DNA of 64,000 nucleotides, from contig NZ_SMLK01000007.1 in assembly GCF_004681975.1 (NCBI RefSeq), forward strand, positions 62,001 through 126,000, read 5' to 3'. The position numbers and the translations under genes were made by a program. The notes beneath the pieces are model-generated. The model had not been told where the DNA came from and ran no database searches. It saw only the letters and a list, made by a program, of their open reading frames with translations. The stretch is from Ramlibacter humi (GTDB lineage Bacteria; Pseudomonadota; Gammaproteobacteria; Burkholderiales; Burkholderiaceae_C). Position 1 is the stretch's first letter, and every line of letters begins with the position of its first letter. Of this stretch, positions 19,870 through 28,590 are shown one piece after another.

Positions 19870-20361
19870 CTAGTCTTCCAGCGCGCAGTGAACGGGCTTG
19901 GCGCCGAGCAAGTGCACCACCACCTGGGGTTCGATGCCCACCAGGTACCCGCGCCGCCCGCCGTTGATGCAGATGCGCGGCAGGGCGAGGATGGTCTCCT
20001 CCACGTACACCGGCATCTCCCTGCGCGTGCCGAAAGGCGAGGTGCCGCCGACCAGATAGCCGCTGTGGCGGTTGGCCACCTCGGGCTTGCACGGCTCCAC
20101 CGACTTGGCCCCGATCTGCCGCGCCAGGTTCTTGGTCGACACCTTGCGGTTGCCGTGCATCAGCACGATCAGCGGCCGCGCCTTTTCGTCCTCCATCACC
20201 AGCGTCTTCACCACGGTGAACGGATCGAAGCCGAGCACGGCCGCGCTGTGCTCCGCGCCGCCGTGTTCCAGGTACTCGTAGGGATGCTCGGTGAAGACCA
20301 CGCGATGAGCCTTGAGCATCGCCGTGGCCGGTGTCTCGCTGACGTGCTCTTTCTTCGCCAC
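19870..20361 (-). CDS. ybaK: Cys-tRNA(Pro)/Cys-tRNA(Cys) deacylase YbaK
   Basis: A 163-residue trans-editing enzyme that hydrolyses mischarged Cys-tRNA(Pro). The start is taken as GTG 20361 (VAKKEHVSETPATAMLKAHR), giving the usual family length; the open frame further upstream overlaps the aldo-keto reductase gene out of frame. Family features are VVKTLVMEDEKARPLIVLMH, the lysine region GNRKVSTKNLARQIGAKSVE, and the YLVGGTSPFGTRREMPVYVE loop. It starts 17 bases after the aldo-keto reductase stop and is followed by plsY. Confidence 0.9.
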   Translation of the reverse strand: MAKKEHVSETPATAMLKAHRVVFTEHPYEYLEHGGAEHSAAVLGFDPFTVVKTLVMEDEKARPLIVLMHGNRKVSTKNLARQIGAKSVEPCKPEVANRHSGYLVGGTSPFGTRREMPVYVEETILALPRICINGGRRGYLVGIEPQVVVHLLGAKPVHCALED

Positions 20362-20378
20362 GGCGCCAACCCAGATTG

Positions 20379-21440
20379 TCAGATGGCCGGGTCGCGCATC
20401 TCCCAGCGCACCTGGTCGATCTCCGCCAGCAGCTCGGCGGGCAGCTTGACGTTCCACGCGTCCAGGTCCTCTTCCAGCTGGGCCAGCGAGGTCACGCCGA
20501 TGATGGTGCTGCGCGCGATCCACTTCTGGTAGCACCAGGCCAGTGCCATGGTGGCGGGCGACAGGCCGTACTTGCGCGCCAGCGCGCTGTAGCGCCGCGC
20601 GGCCTTCAACGCGTCCTCGCGGCCCCAGCGGCCGGCCCGCACCGACTCGAACTTCGCGATGCGCGCGGCGGCCGGCGCACCCGGGCCGGTGAGGCCCGAC
20701 TCGTCGTACTTGCCCGACAGCAAGCCGAAGCCCAACGGCGAGTACGGCAGCAGCGACACGTCCAGCCGGTGGAGCGATTCGTCCAGCCCGTTTTCCACGC
20801 TGCGGTTCAGCAGGCAGTACGCGTTCTGCACCGTCGCCGGCCGCGGCAGGCCATGCTGTTCGGCCAGGCGCACGAACTCGTGCAGGCCGTAAGGCGTCTC
20901 GTTCGACAGGCCCATGTAGCGCACCTTGCCGTCCTTCACCAGCTTGCCGAAGGCTTCCAGCTGCTCGTGGATCGAAGTCTTGGTGCGCTCCTTGGTGGGG
21001 TCGTAGTACATCGCGCCGAACATCGGCGTGTTGCGCTCCGGCCAGTGGATCTGGTACAGGTCGATCGTCTCGATGCCCAGCCGGCGCAGCGAGTTTTCGC
21101 AGGACGTGACGATGTCCGCCGCCGTCATGCCGGCGCCTTCGCGCACCCAGGGCATGCCGCGCGAGGGACCGGCCACCTTGGTGGCGATCACCAGCTTCTG
21201 GCGCAGGCCGGGGTTCTTGCGCAGCCAGTGGCCGATGATGGTTTCGGTGGCGCCGCAGGTTTCCTTGCGCGCGGGCACGGCGTACATCTCGGCCGTGTCC
21301 AGGAAGTTGATGCCGCGCGCCACGGCGCGGTCCATGATGGCGTGGGCATCGGCTTGCGCGACCTGCTCGCCGAAAACCATGGTGCCGAGGCAGATGGGGG
21401 TGACCCGCAGGTCGCTTTGGCCGAGGGAAACGAGGTTCAT
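20379..21440 (-). CDS. Aldo-keto reductase (Tas-like)
   Basis: A 353-residue NADP(H)-dependent aldo-keto reductase with a TIM barrel. Catalytic residues are seen in FLDTAEMYAVP (Asp and Tyr, near residues 46-53), the Lys in KLVIATKVAG near residue 88, and the His in LYQIHWPER near residue 140. The length and the insert around MFGAMYYDPTKER resemble the E. coli Tas subgroup. ATG 21440 gives MNLVSLGQSDLRVTPICLGT. Carbonyl reduction is expected; the substrate is unknown. It diverges from the nei-like gene, with about 100 bases between starts. Confidence 0.92.
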   Translation of the reverse strand: MNLVSLGQSDLRVTPICLGTMVFGEQVAQADAHAIMDRAVARGINFLDTAEMYAVPARKETCGATETIIGHWLRKNPGLRQKLVIATKVAGPSRGMPWVREGAGMTAADIVTSCENSLRRLGIETIDLYQIHWPERNTPMFGAMYYDPTKERTKTSIHEQLEAFGKLVKDGKVRYMGLSNETPYGLHEFVRLAEQHGLPRPATVQNAYCLLNRSVENGLDESLHRLDVSLLPYSPLGFGLLSGKYDESGLTGPGAPAAARIAKFESVRAGRWGREDALKAARRYSALARKYGLSPATMALAWCYQKWIARSTIIGVTSLAQLEEDLDAWNVKLPAELLAEIDQVRWEMRDPAI

Positions 21441-21536
21441 GGATGACAAGGGCTGGGCATGCAGGCGGACAAGGCTGCCGGGGGAAGCTGCGCAGAATAA
21501 ACCAACTCCCCGGTCCAGCCCACCCACGACGCCGCG

Positions 21537-22271
21537 ATGCCCGAAGGCCCCTCCCTGGTGATCCTGCGCGAGAAGGCCCAGGTGTTCGAGGGCCGCCGCA
21601 TCCTGCGGGTGGAAGGCAATTCGAAGATCGACCAGGGCCGCCTGAAGGGCCGCACCATCACGGCCATCCGCACCTGGGGCAAGCACTTCCTCGTCGAGAC
21701 GCCCAAGGTCTCGCTGCGCATCCACCTGCTGATGTTCGGCTCGTACTGCATCGACGAGCGCAAGGACAAGCCGCTGCGCATCGGGCTGGGCTTTGCCGGC
21801 GGGCGCGAGCTGAACTTCTACAGCTGCGCGGCCCGGCTGGTGGATGAACCGCTGGACCTGGTGTACGACTGGGCCGCCGACGTGCTGTCCGGCCAGTGGG
21901 ACCCGGAGCTGGCGCGAAAGCGCCTGCTGCTGCACCCCGGCACGCTGGCCTGCGACGCGCTGCTGGACCAGTCGATCTTCTCGGGGGTGGGCAACATCAT
22001 CAAGAACGAAGTGCTGTTCCGCATCCGCGTGCATCCGCTGTCGCGCGTGGGCGATCTGCCGCCGGCCAAGCTGCGCGAACTCATTCGCGAGGCGCGGCAG
22101 TACAGCTTCGACTTCCTCGAGTGGAAGAAGGCTTTCGTGCTGAAGAAGCACTGGCTGGCGCACACCAGGCGCACCTGCCCGCGCTGCCACATCCCGCTGC
22201 GCAAGGGGCACCTGGGCGTGACGGACCGCCGCAGCTTCTGGTGCGAAAACTGCCAGGCCCGCTACGGCTGA
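21537..22271 (+). CDS. Endonuclease VIII-like DNA glycosylase (Fpg/Nei family)
   Basis: A 244-residue base-excision repair enzyme. It begins MPEGPS, giving the catalytic N-terminal proline (Pro2) and Glu3 after methionine removal. The helix-two-turn-helix region is seen as FSGVGNIIKNEVLFRIRVHP near residue 150. The C-terminal zinc finger is CPRCHIPLRKGHLGVTDR followed by WCENC. It excises oxidised bases, mostly pyrimidines if it is Nei-like, and nicks the abasic site. The start is fixed by the MPEGP motif. The next gene (glutaredoxin-like) starts 23 bases downstream. Confidence 0.93.
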   Translation: MPEGPSLVILREKAQVFEGRRILRVEGNSKIDQGRLKGRTITAIRTWGKHFLVETPKVSLRIHLLMFGSYCIDERKDKPLRIGLGFAGGRELNFYSCAARLVDEPLDLVYDWAADVLSGQWDPELARKRLLLHPGTLACDALLDQSIFSGVGNIIKNEVLFRIRVHPLSRVGDLPPAKLRELIREARQYSFDFLEWKKAFVLKKHWLAHTRRTCPRCHIPLRKGHLGVTDRRSFWCENCQARYG

Positions 22272-22294
22272 GAAGGCTGGCTACACTGCCGGCC

Positions 22295-22537
22295 ATGCAG
22301 CCCAAGTTCGTCGTCTACTCCAAGTCCGCCTGCCCGCAATGCGAGTCGGCCAAGATGCTCCTGAAGTCGCGCGGCCTGCCTTTCGAGGAAATCCGCATCG
22401 ACGACGAGGCCGAGCGCCTGGCCTTCTACGAGAAGTGCGGCCCTTCGGTGCGCCAGATGCCGCAGGTGTTCGTCAACGACCAGCGCGTGGGCGGCGTCGC
22501 CGGCCTGCAGGCGGCGCTGGCGCAGCTCAAGCTCTGA
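22295..22537 (+). CDS. Glutaredoxin-like protein
   Basis: An 80-residue thioredoxin-fold protein with a dithiol active site CPQC (Cys13, Cys16), the cis-proline region RQMPQVFVNDQRVGGVAGL and normal glutaredoxin length. It should catalyse glutathione-dependent disulfide exchange in the cytoplasm. ATG 22295 is the only sensible start; the frame upstream overlaps the glycosylase gene. It probably shares a transcript with the glycosylase gene, a pairing that may reflect an oxidative-damage role (inference). Confidence 0.9.
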   Translation: MQPKFVVYSKSACPQCESAKMLLKSRGLPFEEIRIDDEAERLAFYEKCGPSVRQMPQVFVNDQRVGGVAGLQAALAQLKL

Positions 22538-22565
22538 GGACCGCGCCAGCGGCGCGGCGCACCGG

Positions 22566-23435
22566 CTAGGAAGCGCCGCGGGATCTTCCGGTGCTGTGGT
22601 ACGCGCCGGTGGAGAACAACTCGGCTTCGGCGTCCTCGATACGCCGCACGCCCGACTTCCCTGCGCGGCTCGCCAGCATCTCCAGCAGCGACTCCGCCAG
22701 CGCGATGCCCGATGTCACCGATGGGAAAAAGGACGGACTCTGCGTCGTGAAAAGCAGGGTGGCGTCGGCGATGAGGGACAGCGGCGACGCGTCGCTGTCG
22801 GTGAGCGCAAGCAGCTTGCATCCCGCGGCCCTGCCCGCCTCGGCGACCTGGATGGCTTCGCGCGAATAGGGCGCGAAGCTCACCACCACCAGCGCGTCGC
22901 CGCGGCGCATCGCCCGCTGCTGCATTTCGAGCGAACCGCCCTGTCCATCGACGAGGTGCACGGCATCCCGGAAGAGGCGGTAGACGTACACAAGTGAGAA
23001 AGCGATCGGGAAGCAGGCCCGGAATCCGGCCACGTGCACCGCGTTCGCCTTCTCCAGCAAAGCCGCGGCTTTCACCAGTTCCCCGCCGCTGAGGCGTTCC
23101 GTCGTCTCGAGATTGGCCCGGTGGGACTGGAAGATTTCTCCCACCAGGGTGGCGTCCTGGGCACGTCCCTGGAGGGTGCGCGCCTTGTCCCCGTAGGCGG
23201 CCGACCCCAGGCCCATGTCCTGCGCCACGGCTTCCTTGAACTGCGGCCATCCCTCGAAGCCCAGCTGCTGCGCGAACCTCACGAGCGTCGAGGGCGGCAC
23301 GCCCGCCTGCACGCCCACGGTGCGCATCGACTTCGTGACCACCTCGTTCGGATGGTCGAGCGCATAGCGGGCCACCTGCTGGAGGGTGGGCGGCAGCCCA
23401 GGAAAGCGCTGACGCAATTCGTTCTTGACGGACAT
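22566..23435 (-). CDS. MurR/RpiR family transcriptional regulator
   Basis: A 289-residue regulator with an N-terminal RpiR-type helix-turn-helix (residues 1-77, with KSMRTVGVQAGVPPSTLVRF as the HTH core) and a C-terminal SIS domain (about 125-260; GDALVVVSFAPYSREAIQVA is typical). The start is ATG 23435 (MSVKNELRQRFPGL). SIS domains usually bind phosphosugars, but RpiR proteins next to aminotransferases and amino-acid binding proteins are also known. It diverges from the class III aminotransferase gene, and two similar palindromes lie between them, so it probably controls both sides. Confidence 0.9.
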   Translation of the reverse strand: MSVKNELRQRFPGLPPTLQQVARYALDHPNEVVTKSMRTVGVQAGVPPSTLVRFAQQLGFEGWPQFKEAVAQDMGLGSAAYGDKARTLQGRAQDATLVGEIFQSHRANLETTERLSGGELVKAAALLEKANAVHVAGFRACFPIAFSLVYVYRLFRDAVHLVDGQGGSLEMQQRAMRRGDALVVVSFAPYSREAIQVAEAGRAAGCKLLALTDSDASPLSLIADATLLFTTQSPSFFPSVTSGIALAESLLEMLASRAGKSGVRRIEDAEAELFSTGAYHSTGRSRGAS

Positions 23436-23500
23436 GGCGGGACTTGGCCGGGATTGGACGCCGCCCAAGGATAGTGCCCGTTCGATCGGCGGCCCTTGAC

Positions 23501-23514
23501 GGAACATTTGTTCC
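23501..23514. promoter_or_regulatory. Perfect palindrome GGAACATTTGTTCC, probable operator 1
   Basis: A 14-bp palindrome, GGAACA-TT-TGTTCC, in the divergent gap between the RpiR-type regulator and the aminotransferase gene. A near copy lies 29 bases further on. Two copies of one palindrome in this position suggest binding sites for the adjacent regulator. Inference; not tested against other RpiR sites. Confidence 0.6.
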
Positions 23515-23529
23515 GATTAAGAATTAAGT

Positions 23530-23543
23530 GGGACATTCATTCC
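23530..23543. promoter_or_regulatory. Palindrome GGGACATTCATTCC, probable operator 2
   Basis: This site matches operator 1 at 11 of 14 positions and extends outward as GTGG...CCAC (23528-23545). It lies about a dozen bases upstream of the preferred aminotransferase start (GTG 23558), over the likely ribosome-binding and promoter region, where a bound regulator would repress. Confidence 0.55.
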
Positions 23544-23557
23544 ACAAGGATTTCGCC

Positions 23558-24892
23558 GTGACCCATGTGTTCCATCGCCATCTGCGCCGCACCCCGCCGC
23601 GCGCCGTCAGCGCGAATGGCGTGTACATCGAAGACGCCGACGGCCGCCGCTACCTCGATGCCTCCGGCGGCGCGGCCGTCTCTTCGCTGGGCCACGGACA
23701 CCCCGACGTGCTCGCCGCCATGCAAGCGCAGATGGGGCAGCTGGCCTATGCGCACACGAGCTTCTTCACCACGGACGTCGCCGAGCGGCTGGCCGACGAG
23801 CTCATACGGACCGCGCCGCAGGGCATGAGCCACGCCTACCTCGTGAGCGGGGGCTCCGAGGCGATCGAGGCGGCGCTCAAGATGGCGCGCCAGTACTTCG
23901 TGGAGCTGGGCCAGCCCGAACGCACCCACTTCATCGCCCGCCGCCAGAGCTACCACGGCAACACGCTGGGGGCGCTGGCGGTCGGCGGCAATGCCTGGCG
24001 CCGCGAGCCGTTCGCCCCCCTGCTGATGCCGGCGACCCATGTCGCGCCGTGCTATCCCTATCGCGAGCAGCGGCCGGACGAATCCCCGGAGCAATACGGG
24101 CAGCGCCTCGCGAGCGAGCTGGAAGCCGCGATCGTCGCCCAGGGACCCGGGCGGGTCATCGCATTCATCGCCGAGACCGTGGGCGGCGCGACAGCCGGTG
24201 TTCTCACCCCCGTGCCCGGCTACTTCAAGGCGGTGCGCAGCGTCTGCGACCGCCATGGCGTGCTGCTCATCCTGGACGAGGTGATGTGCGGGATGGGGCG
24301 CACCGGCAGCCTGTACGCCTGCGAGCAGGAAGGGATCTCGCCCGACCTCGTCACCGTCGCCAAAGGCCTCGGCGGCGGCTACCAGCCCGTGGGAGCGGTC
24401 CTGGCCGGCAAGCACATCGTCGAAGCGATGTCGCGCGGCAGCGGATTCTTCCAGCATGGCCATACGTACCTCGGCCACCCGGTCGCTTGCGCCGCCGCAC
24501 TGGCCGTGCAGCGAGTCATCCATCGCGACGGCCTGCTCGGGAAGGTTCGCGACGACGGCCACCGGTTCGGGGAATGGCTCCGGGAGGCCTTGGGCGAGCA
24601 TCCGCACGTAGGCGACATTCGCGGCCGTGGTTTTTTCTGGGGCATCGAGCTGGTCGCCGACCGCGCATCCAAGCGTCCCTTCGACCCCGCGCTGGCGGTC
24701 AACGCCCGGCTCAAGGGCGATGCGATGCAGCGCGGCCTGCTTTGCTATCCCTTCGGCGGCACCGTGGACGGGCTGCATGGCGACCACGTGCTGCTTGCCC
24801 CTCCTTTTGTCGCGACACAGGACGAACTGCGCGAAGCCGTGCGCCTGCTGGCCGCGTCCGTCGACGCCGTCACCCGTGCGGCGGCGCGCTGA
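23558..24892 (+). CDS. Class III aminotransferase (omega/GABA-type, PLP-dependent)
   Basis: A 444-residue fold-type I aminotransferase. The PLP lysine is Lys269 in TVAKGLGGGYQPVGAV, with the preceding Asp in LLILDEVMCGMGRTG and the phosphate-binding region VSGGSEAIEAALKMARQYF. I prefer GTG 23558 (VTHVFHRHLRR, AGGA upstream) because an upstream GTG at 23528 lies in the second operator. It should transfer an amino group from an omega-amino acid or similar amine; the exact donor is unknown. It is followed after 46 bases by an amino-acid binding protein gene, and divergent from the RpiR regulator. Confidence 0.92.
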   Translation: MTHVFHRHLRRTPPRAVSANGVYIEDADGRRYLDASGGAAVSSLGHGHPDVLAAMQAQMGQLAYAHTSFFTTDVAERLADELIRTAPQGMSHAYLVSGGSEAIEAALKMARQYFVELGQPERTHFIARRQSYHGNTLGALAVGGNAWRREPFAPLLMPATHVAPCYPYREQRPDESPEQYGQRLASELEAAIVAQGPGRVIAFIAETVGGATAGVLTPVPGYFKAVRSVCDRHGVLLILDEVMCGMGRTGSLYACEQEGISPDLVTVAKGLGGGYQPVGAVLAGKHIVEAMSRGSGFFQHGHTYLGHPVACAAALAVQRVIHRDGLLGKVRDDGHRFGEWLREALGEHPHVGDIRGRGFFWGIELVADRASKRPFDPALAVNARLKGDAMQRGLLCYPFGGTVDGLHGDHVLLAPPFVATQDELREAVRLLAASVDAVTRAAAR

Positions 24893-24938
24893 TCGCTTCC
24901 CTTCCAACCGGTTTCTTCAACCCCACCAAGGACGTACC

Positions 24939-25841
24939 ATGAGCTTTCGCATCCAACTTGCGGTCTGCGCTGCGCTGTCCGCGATCACCCTTCTCCTGGC
25001 GACCGGCGCGAGCGCGCAGGACACGGGAACCCTCAAGAAGATCAAGGAGACCGGAGCCATCACCATCGGCAACCGGGAATCCTCGTTCGGGTTCTCCTAC
25101 AACGACGGCGGCGGCACGCCCATCGGCTACAGCATCGACATCTGCATGAAGATCGTGGATGCGATCAAGAGCGAGCTCAAGATGCCGAAGGTCGACGTGA
25201 AGTACCTCACCGTGACCTCGCAGAACCGCATACCGCTGGTGGTGAACGGCACGGTGGATCTCGAGTGCGGCTCCACGACGAACCTGGTGGAACGGCAGAA
25301 GGACGTGGCTTTCTCGCCCGACATCTTCCGCTACAACGTCCGCATGGCGGTCAAGGCCAATTCGGGCATCAAGTCGATCTCGGACCTTCAGGGAAAAACC
25401 GTCGTGACGACGACGGGGACGACTTCCTATCGCCTTCTGCGCGAAGCGAACAAGGGCAAGGACCTCGACGTCAGCCAGCTCGGCGGCAAGGACCACGCGG
25501 AATCCTTCCTGCTTCTCGAAACGGGGCGCGCGTCGGCATTCGTCCTGGACGACATCCTGCTGGCCGGCCTGATCGCCAACGCGAAGAATCCGAAGGACTT
25601 CGCCATCACGGGTGAAGCCCTCCGCACGGAGAACCAGGCTCTCATGTACCGCAAGGACGACCCGCAACTGAAGGCGGTTGTCGACCGGGTGGTCACCGGG
25701 ATGATGAAATCGGGCGAGATGGAGAGGCTCTACAACAGGTGGTTCATGTCCCCGATCCCGCCCAAGGGCGCCAACATCAACTACCCGCTGAATGCCGAGA
25801 CGAAGGAAGGCTTCGCCAACCCTTCGTCGAAAGGCATCTGA
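24939..25841 (+). CDS. Amino acid ABC transporter substrate-binding protein (GltI-like)
   Basis: A 300-residue periplasmic binding protein with a signal peptide (ending ATGASAQ) and the family-3 solute-binding fold. Typical segments are TGAITIGNRESSFGFSYNDG at the mature N-terminus, GYSIDICMKIVDAIK, and DLECGSTTNLVERQKDVAFS near residue 105. The last resembles glutamate/aspartate-binding GltI. No permease or ATPase genes follow within the window, so it must share a transporter encoded elsewhere. With the aminotransferase it probably forms an uptake-and-transamination cassette. Confidence 0.92.
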   Translation: MSFRIQLAVCAALSAITLLLATGASAQDTGTLKKIKETGAITIGNRESSFGFSYNDGGGTPIGYSIDICMKIVDAIKSELKMPKVDVKYLTVTSQNRIPLVVNGTVDLECGSTTNLVERQKDVAFSPDIFRYNVRMAVKANSGIKSISDLQGKTVVTTTGTTSYRLLREANKGKDLDVSQLGGKDHAESFLLLETGRASAFVLDDILLAGLIANAKNPKDFAITGEALRTENQALMYRKDDPQLKAVVDRVVTGMMKSGEMERLYNRWFMSPIPPKGANINYPLNAETKEGFANPSSKGI

Positions 25842-25905
25842 CGGCAGGACGCCGTCCTCGCCTGGCGCGCCCGCAGGATGTCGAAGGGCGAGGCCGCGCC
25901 GGGCG

Positions 25906-27648
25906 TCATCGCGCCTTCTCCTCTTCCTGCAGCCGCAGCACCCGCCGCTGCACCTTGCCCGTGGTGGTCATGGGCAGCGCGTCGATGAACTCGATCTCCT
26001 TCGGGTATTCGTAGGGCGCCAGCTTGCCGCGCACGTGCTGCTGCAGCTCGGCGATCAGTCGCTCGCCGGGCTTGTGTCCCGGCGCCAGCACCACGAAAGC
26101 CTTCACCAGCGCGCCGCGCTCCGCATCCGGCTTCGGCACGACCGCCGCGTTCGCCACCGCGGGGTGCTTCACCAGGCAGTTCTCGATCTCGCTCGGGCCG
26201 ATGCGGTAGCCCGCGGCCTTGAACACGTCGTCGGCGCGGCCCTGGTACCAGAGGTAGCCGTCTTCATCGCGCGTGGCCAGGTCGCCGGTGCGGCACCAGT
26301 CGCCCGTGTACTTGCGCTGCGTTGCCCCGTCATTGCGCCAGTAGCCGATGAAGAAGATCGGGTCGGGTTGGCCGTGCGCGTCGTAGCGATTCACGGCGAC
26401 GTCGCCCGGCACGCCCGCGGCGCATTCGTTGCCGTCGTCGTCGATCACCGCCACGCGGTGGCCGGGGTACGGCCGGCCCATGCTGCCGGGCCGCGCGGGC
26501 CAACCCACACCGCCTGGCGTGCGGCCGTTCATGCTGCAGTTGCCCACCACGTAGTTGATCTCGGTCTGGCCGAACATCTCGTTGACCACCACGCCCAGCT
26601 GGTCGCGGCAGTACGCGAAGACCGCGTCGCCCACCGCCTCGCCCGCGCTCATGATGGCCTGCAGCTTCAGCCTGAACTGCCGGCGCGGTTGCGGGAAGGC
26701 TTTCATCATCGCCTTCAGCGCAGTGGGGAACAGGAAGCTGTGCGTGACGCCGTGCTCCTGCATCAGCGCGAACGCCGTGTCGGGCGAGAAGCGGCCGTTG
26801 TAGGCCACGATGGGGCGGCCGAAGTACAGGCTGGGGAGCAGCGCGTCCATCAGGCCCCCGGTCCACGCCCAGTCGGCCGGTGACCAGAACACGGCTTCAC
26901 TGTCCGTTCGGGCTGAACTTGTCTCAGGGCGAACGGACTCCGGGAACCCGAACCAGTTCTGGCTGCACACAAACCCCGGCAGGTTCCCGATCAACGCCCG
27001 GTGCGGGATCAGCGCGCCCTTCGGCGGCCCCGTCGTGCCGCTGGTGTAGATCAACACCGCGCCTTCATCCGCTTTCGTCTTCGCCGCCGTGAACGTCGCA
27101 GGCTGCTTCGCCAGTTCCACGCCCCAGTCCAGGTCGGCCTGCAGCGCCGCCGCGCCCACGCCCACCAGCGTCTTCAGCGCCGGGCACTCGGCGCGCACGG
27201 CCAGCAGGTTGGCGATGGAGCTCTCGTCGCAGAGCGCCACCGCCGCTTCGCTGTCCTGCAGGCGGTAAGCCAGCGCCTCAGGGCCGAACAGCATGGACAG
27301 CGGCATGGCCACCGCGCCCAGCTGCAGGACGGCCATGTACGCGATGGCGGTTTCGAACCGCTGCGGCATCACCAGCGCCACGCGGTCGCCGCGCTGCACG
27401 CCGAGCGATCGCAGCACGTTGCCCAGGCGGTTGGCCTGCAGCTGCAGCGTGGCGAACGTGAGCGTGCGGCCCTCGCCGTCCGGCACGTGCTCGCGCACCG
27501 CCACGCGCGCGGCGCCTTCGCCGTCGGCCGCCCAGCGGCCGCAGCACGCCTGCGCGATGTTGAAATGCTCCGGCACCGCCCAGCGGAACGAAGCGTGCAT
27601 CGCCGCGTGGTGGTCCGCCTGCTTGTCGCTGCCTTGACTCTGGGCCAT
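25906..27648 (-). CDS. Acyl-CoA synthetase (AMP-binding) with in-frame repeat insertion
   Basis: A 580-residue ANL-superfamily ligase resembling medium-chain or acetyl-CoA-synthetase-like enzymes. Motifs are LIYTSGTTGPPKGALIPHR near residue 200, FWSPADWAWTGGLMDAL near residue 255, NEMFGQTEINYVVGN, WCRTGDLATRDEDGYLWYQG, and the C-terminal lysine in PMTTTGKVQRR. Residues around 237-249 (VRPETSSARTDS) are encoded by a palindromic repeat inserted in frame just before the FWSPADW block, which is normally close to the preceding NWFG segment. The reading frame is intact, so the enzyme may still work. Confidence 0.9.
   Translation of the reverse strand: MAQSQGSDKQADHHAAMHASFRWAVPEHFNIAQACCGRWAADGEGAARVAVREHVPDGEGRTLTFATLQLQANRLGNVLRSLGVQRGDRVALVMPQRFETAIAYMAVLQLGAVAMPLSMLFGPEALAYRLQDSEAAVALCDESSIANLLAVRAECPALKTLVGVGAAALQADLDWGVELAKQPATFTAAKTKADEGAVLIYTSGTTGPPKGALIPHRALIGNLPGFVCSQNWFGFPESVRPETSSARTDSEAVFWSPADWAWTGGLMDALLPSLYFGRPIVAYNGRFSPDTAFALMQEHGVTHSFLFPTALKAMMKAFPQPRRQFRLKLQAIMSAGEAVGDAVFAYCRDQLGVVVNEMFGQTEINYVVGNCSMNGRTPGGVGWPARPGSMGRPYPGHRVAVIDDDGNECAAGVPGDVAVNRYDAHGQPDPIFFIGYWRNDGATQRKYTGDWCRTGDLATRDEDGYLWYQGRADDVFKAAGYRIGPSEIENCLVKHPAVANAAVVPKPDAERGALVKAFVVLAPGHKPGERLIAELQQHVRGKLAPYEYPKEIEFIDALPMTTTGKVQRRVLRLQEEEKAR
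26902..26938. repeat. Palindromic repeat inside the acyl-CoA synthetase gene
   Basis: GTCCGTTCG (26902-26910) and CGAACGGAC (26930-26938) are perfect inverted 9-mers around a 19-base centre containing CTGAACTTGT. The sequence resembles the widespread proteobacterial intergenic repeat with CTGAGCTTGTCGAAGG flanked by CGTTCGC/GCGAACG. It is unusual in lying inside a coding frame. Confidence 0.75.
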
Positions 27649-27675
27649 CGTCTCTGTCTCCTATGATCGGCGGCA

Positions 27676-28578
27676 ATGTACCAACCCCGCCGAGCGTCGC
27701 GCAGCGAGTTTGTCCCCATCCGCCGCCTGCGCTACCACGTCCGCGCATGGGGCGAACCGACACCGGGGCAGCCGCCGCTGGTGATGGTGCACGGCTGGAT
27801 GGACGTGGCCGCGTCGTACCAGTTCGTGGTCGACGCCTTCTCGCAGGACCGCTACGTCATCGCGCCCGACTGGCGCGGCTACGGCCTCACGGAGTCTCCT
27901 CCGGCCGACAACTACTGGTTCCCCGATTACCTGGCCGACCTGGACTTCCTGCTGGACCACTACGGCGGCGGGCAGCCGGTTGATCTGGTGGGCCACAGCA
28001 TGGGCGGCAACGTCGCCATGCTGTACACCGGCGCGCGGCCGGAGCGCATCCGCCGCCTCGTCAACCTCGAAGGCTTCGGCATGCCCGCCACGCGCCCTTC
28101 GCAGGCGCCGGGCCGCTACGCCAAGTGGATGGACGAACTGAAGTCCCTGCACCGCGGCGAGATGAGCCTGAAAGACTACGACTCGGCCGGCGGCGTGGCG
28201 CGGCGCCTGATGAAGACCAACCGCCGGCTGTCGCAGGACAAGGCGGACTGGCTGGCGCGCCACTGGGCGCGCGAGGACAACGGCCGCTGGCGCATCCTGG
28301 GCGACGCGGCCCACAAGATCGTCAACGCCAACCTGTTCCGCGTCGACGAAGTGCTGGAGCTGTACCGGCGCATCATGGCGCCGGTGCTGTGGGTGGAAGC
28401 CAGCGACGACAGCCTCAGCCAGTGGTGGCAGGGCCGCTTCACGCTGCCCGAGTTCCACGAGCGGCTGGCGGCCGTGCCCCAGCTGCGCAAAGCCACGGTG
28501 CAGGACGCCGGCCACATGCTCCACCACGACCAGCCCGAATTGCTGGCGCGGCTGCTCGAGGATTTCCTCGACAGCTGA
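27676..28578 (+). CDS. Alpha/beta hydrolase
   Basis: A 300-residue soluble alpha/beta hydrolase. The oxyanion region is VMVHGWMDVAASYQ near residue 37, the nucleophile elbow is GHSMGGNVAM near residue 110, and the terminal His is in QDAGHMLHHDQPELLA near residue 278. The Asp could be the one in WVEASDDS. There is a lid-like helical insert at about 140-210. An ester or lactone substrate is likely but unknown. It is divergent from the acyl-CoA synthetase gene, with 27 bases between the starts, so the promoters must overlap the coding regions or one another. Confidence 0.9.
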   Translation: MYQPRRASRSEFVPIRRLRYHVRAWGEPTPGQPPLVMVHGWMDVAASYQFVVDAFSQDRYVIAPDWRGYGLTESPPADNYWFPDYLADLDFLLDHYGGGQPVDLVGHSMGGNVAMLYTGARPERIRRLVNLEGFGMPATRPSQAPGRYAKWMDELKSLHRGEMSLKDYDSAGGVARRLMKTNRRLSQDKADWLARHWAREDNGRWRILGDAAHKIVNANLFRVDEVLELYRRIMAPVLWVEASDDSLSQWWQGRFTLPEFHERLAAVPQLRKATVQDAGHMLHHDQPELLARLLEDFLDS

Positions 28579-28590
28579 GCTTTCGAATAC

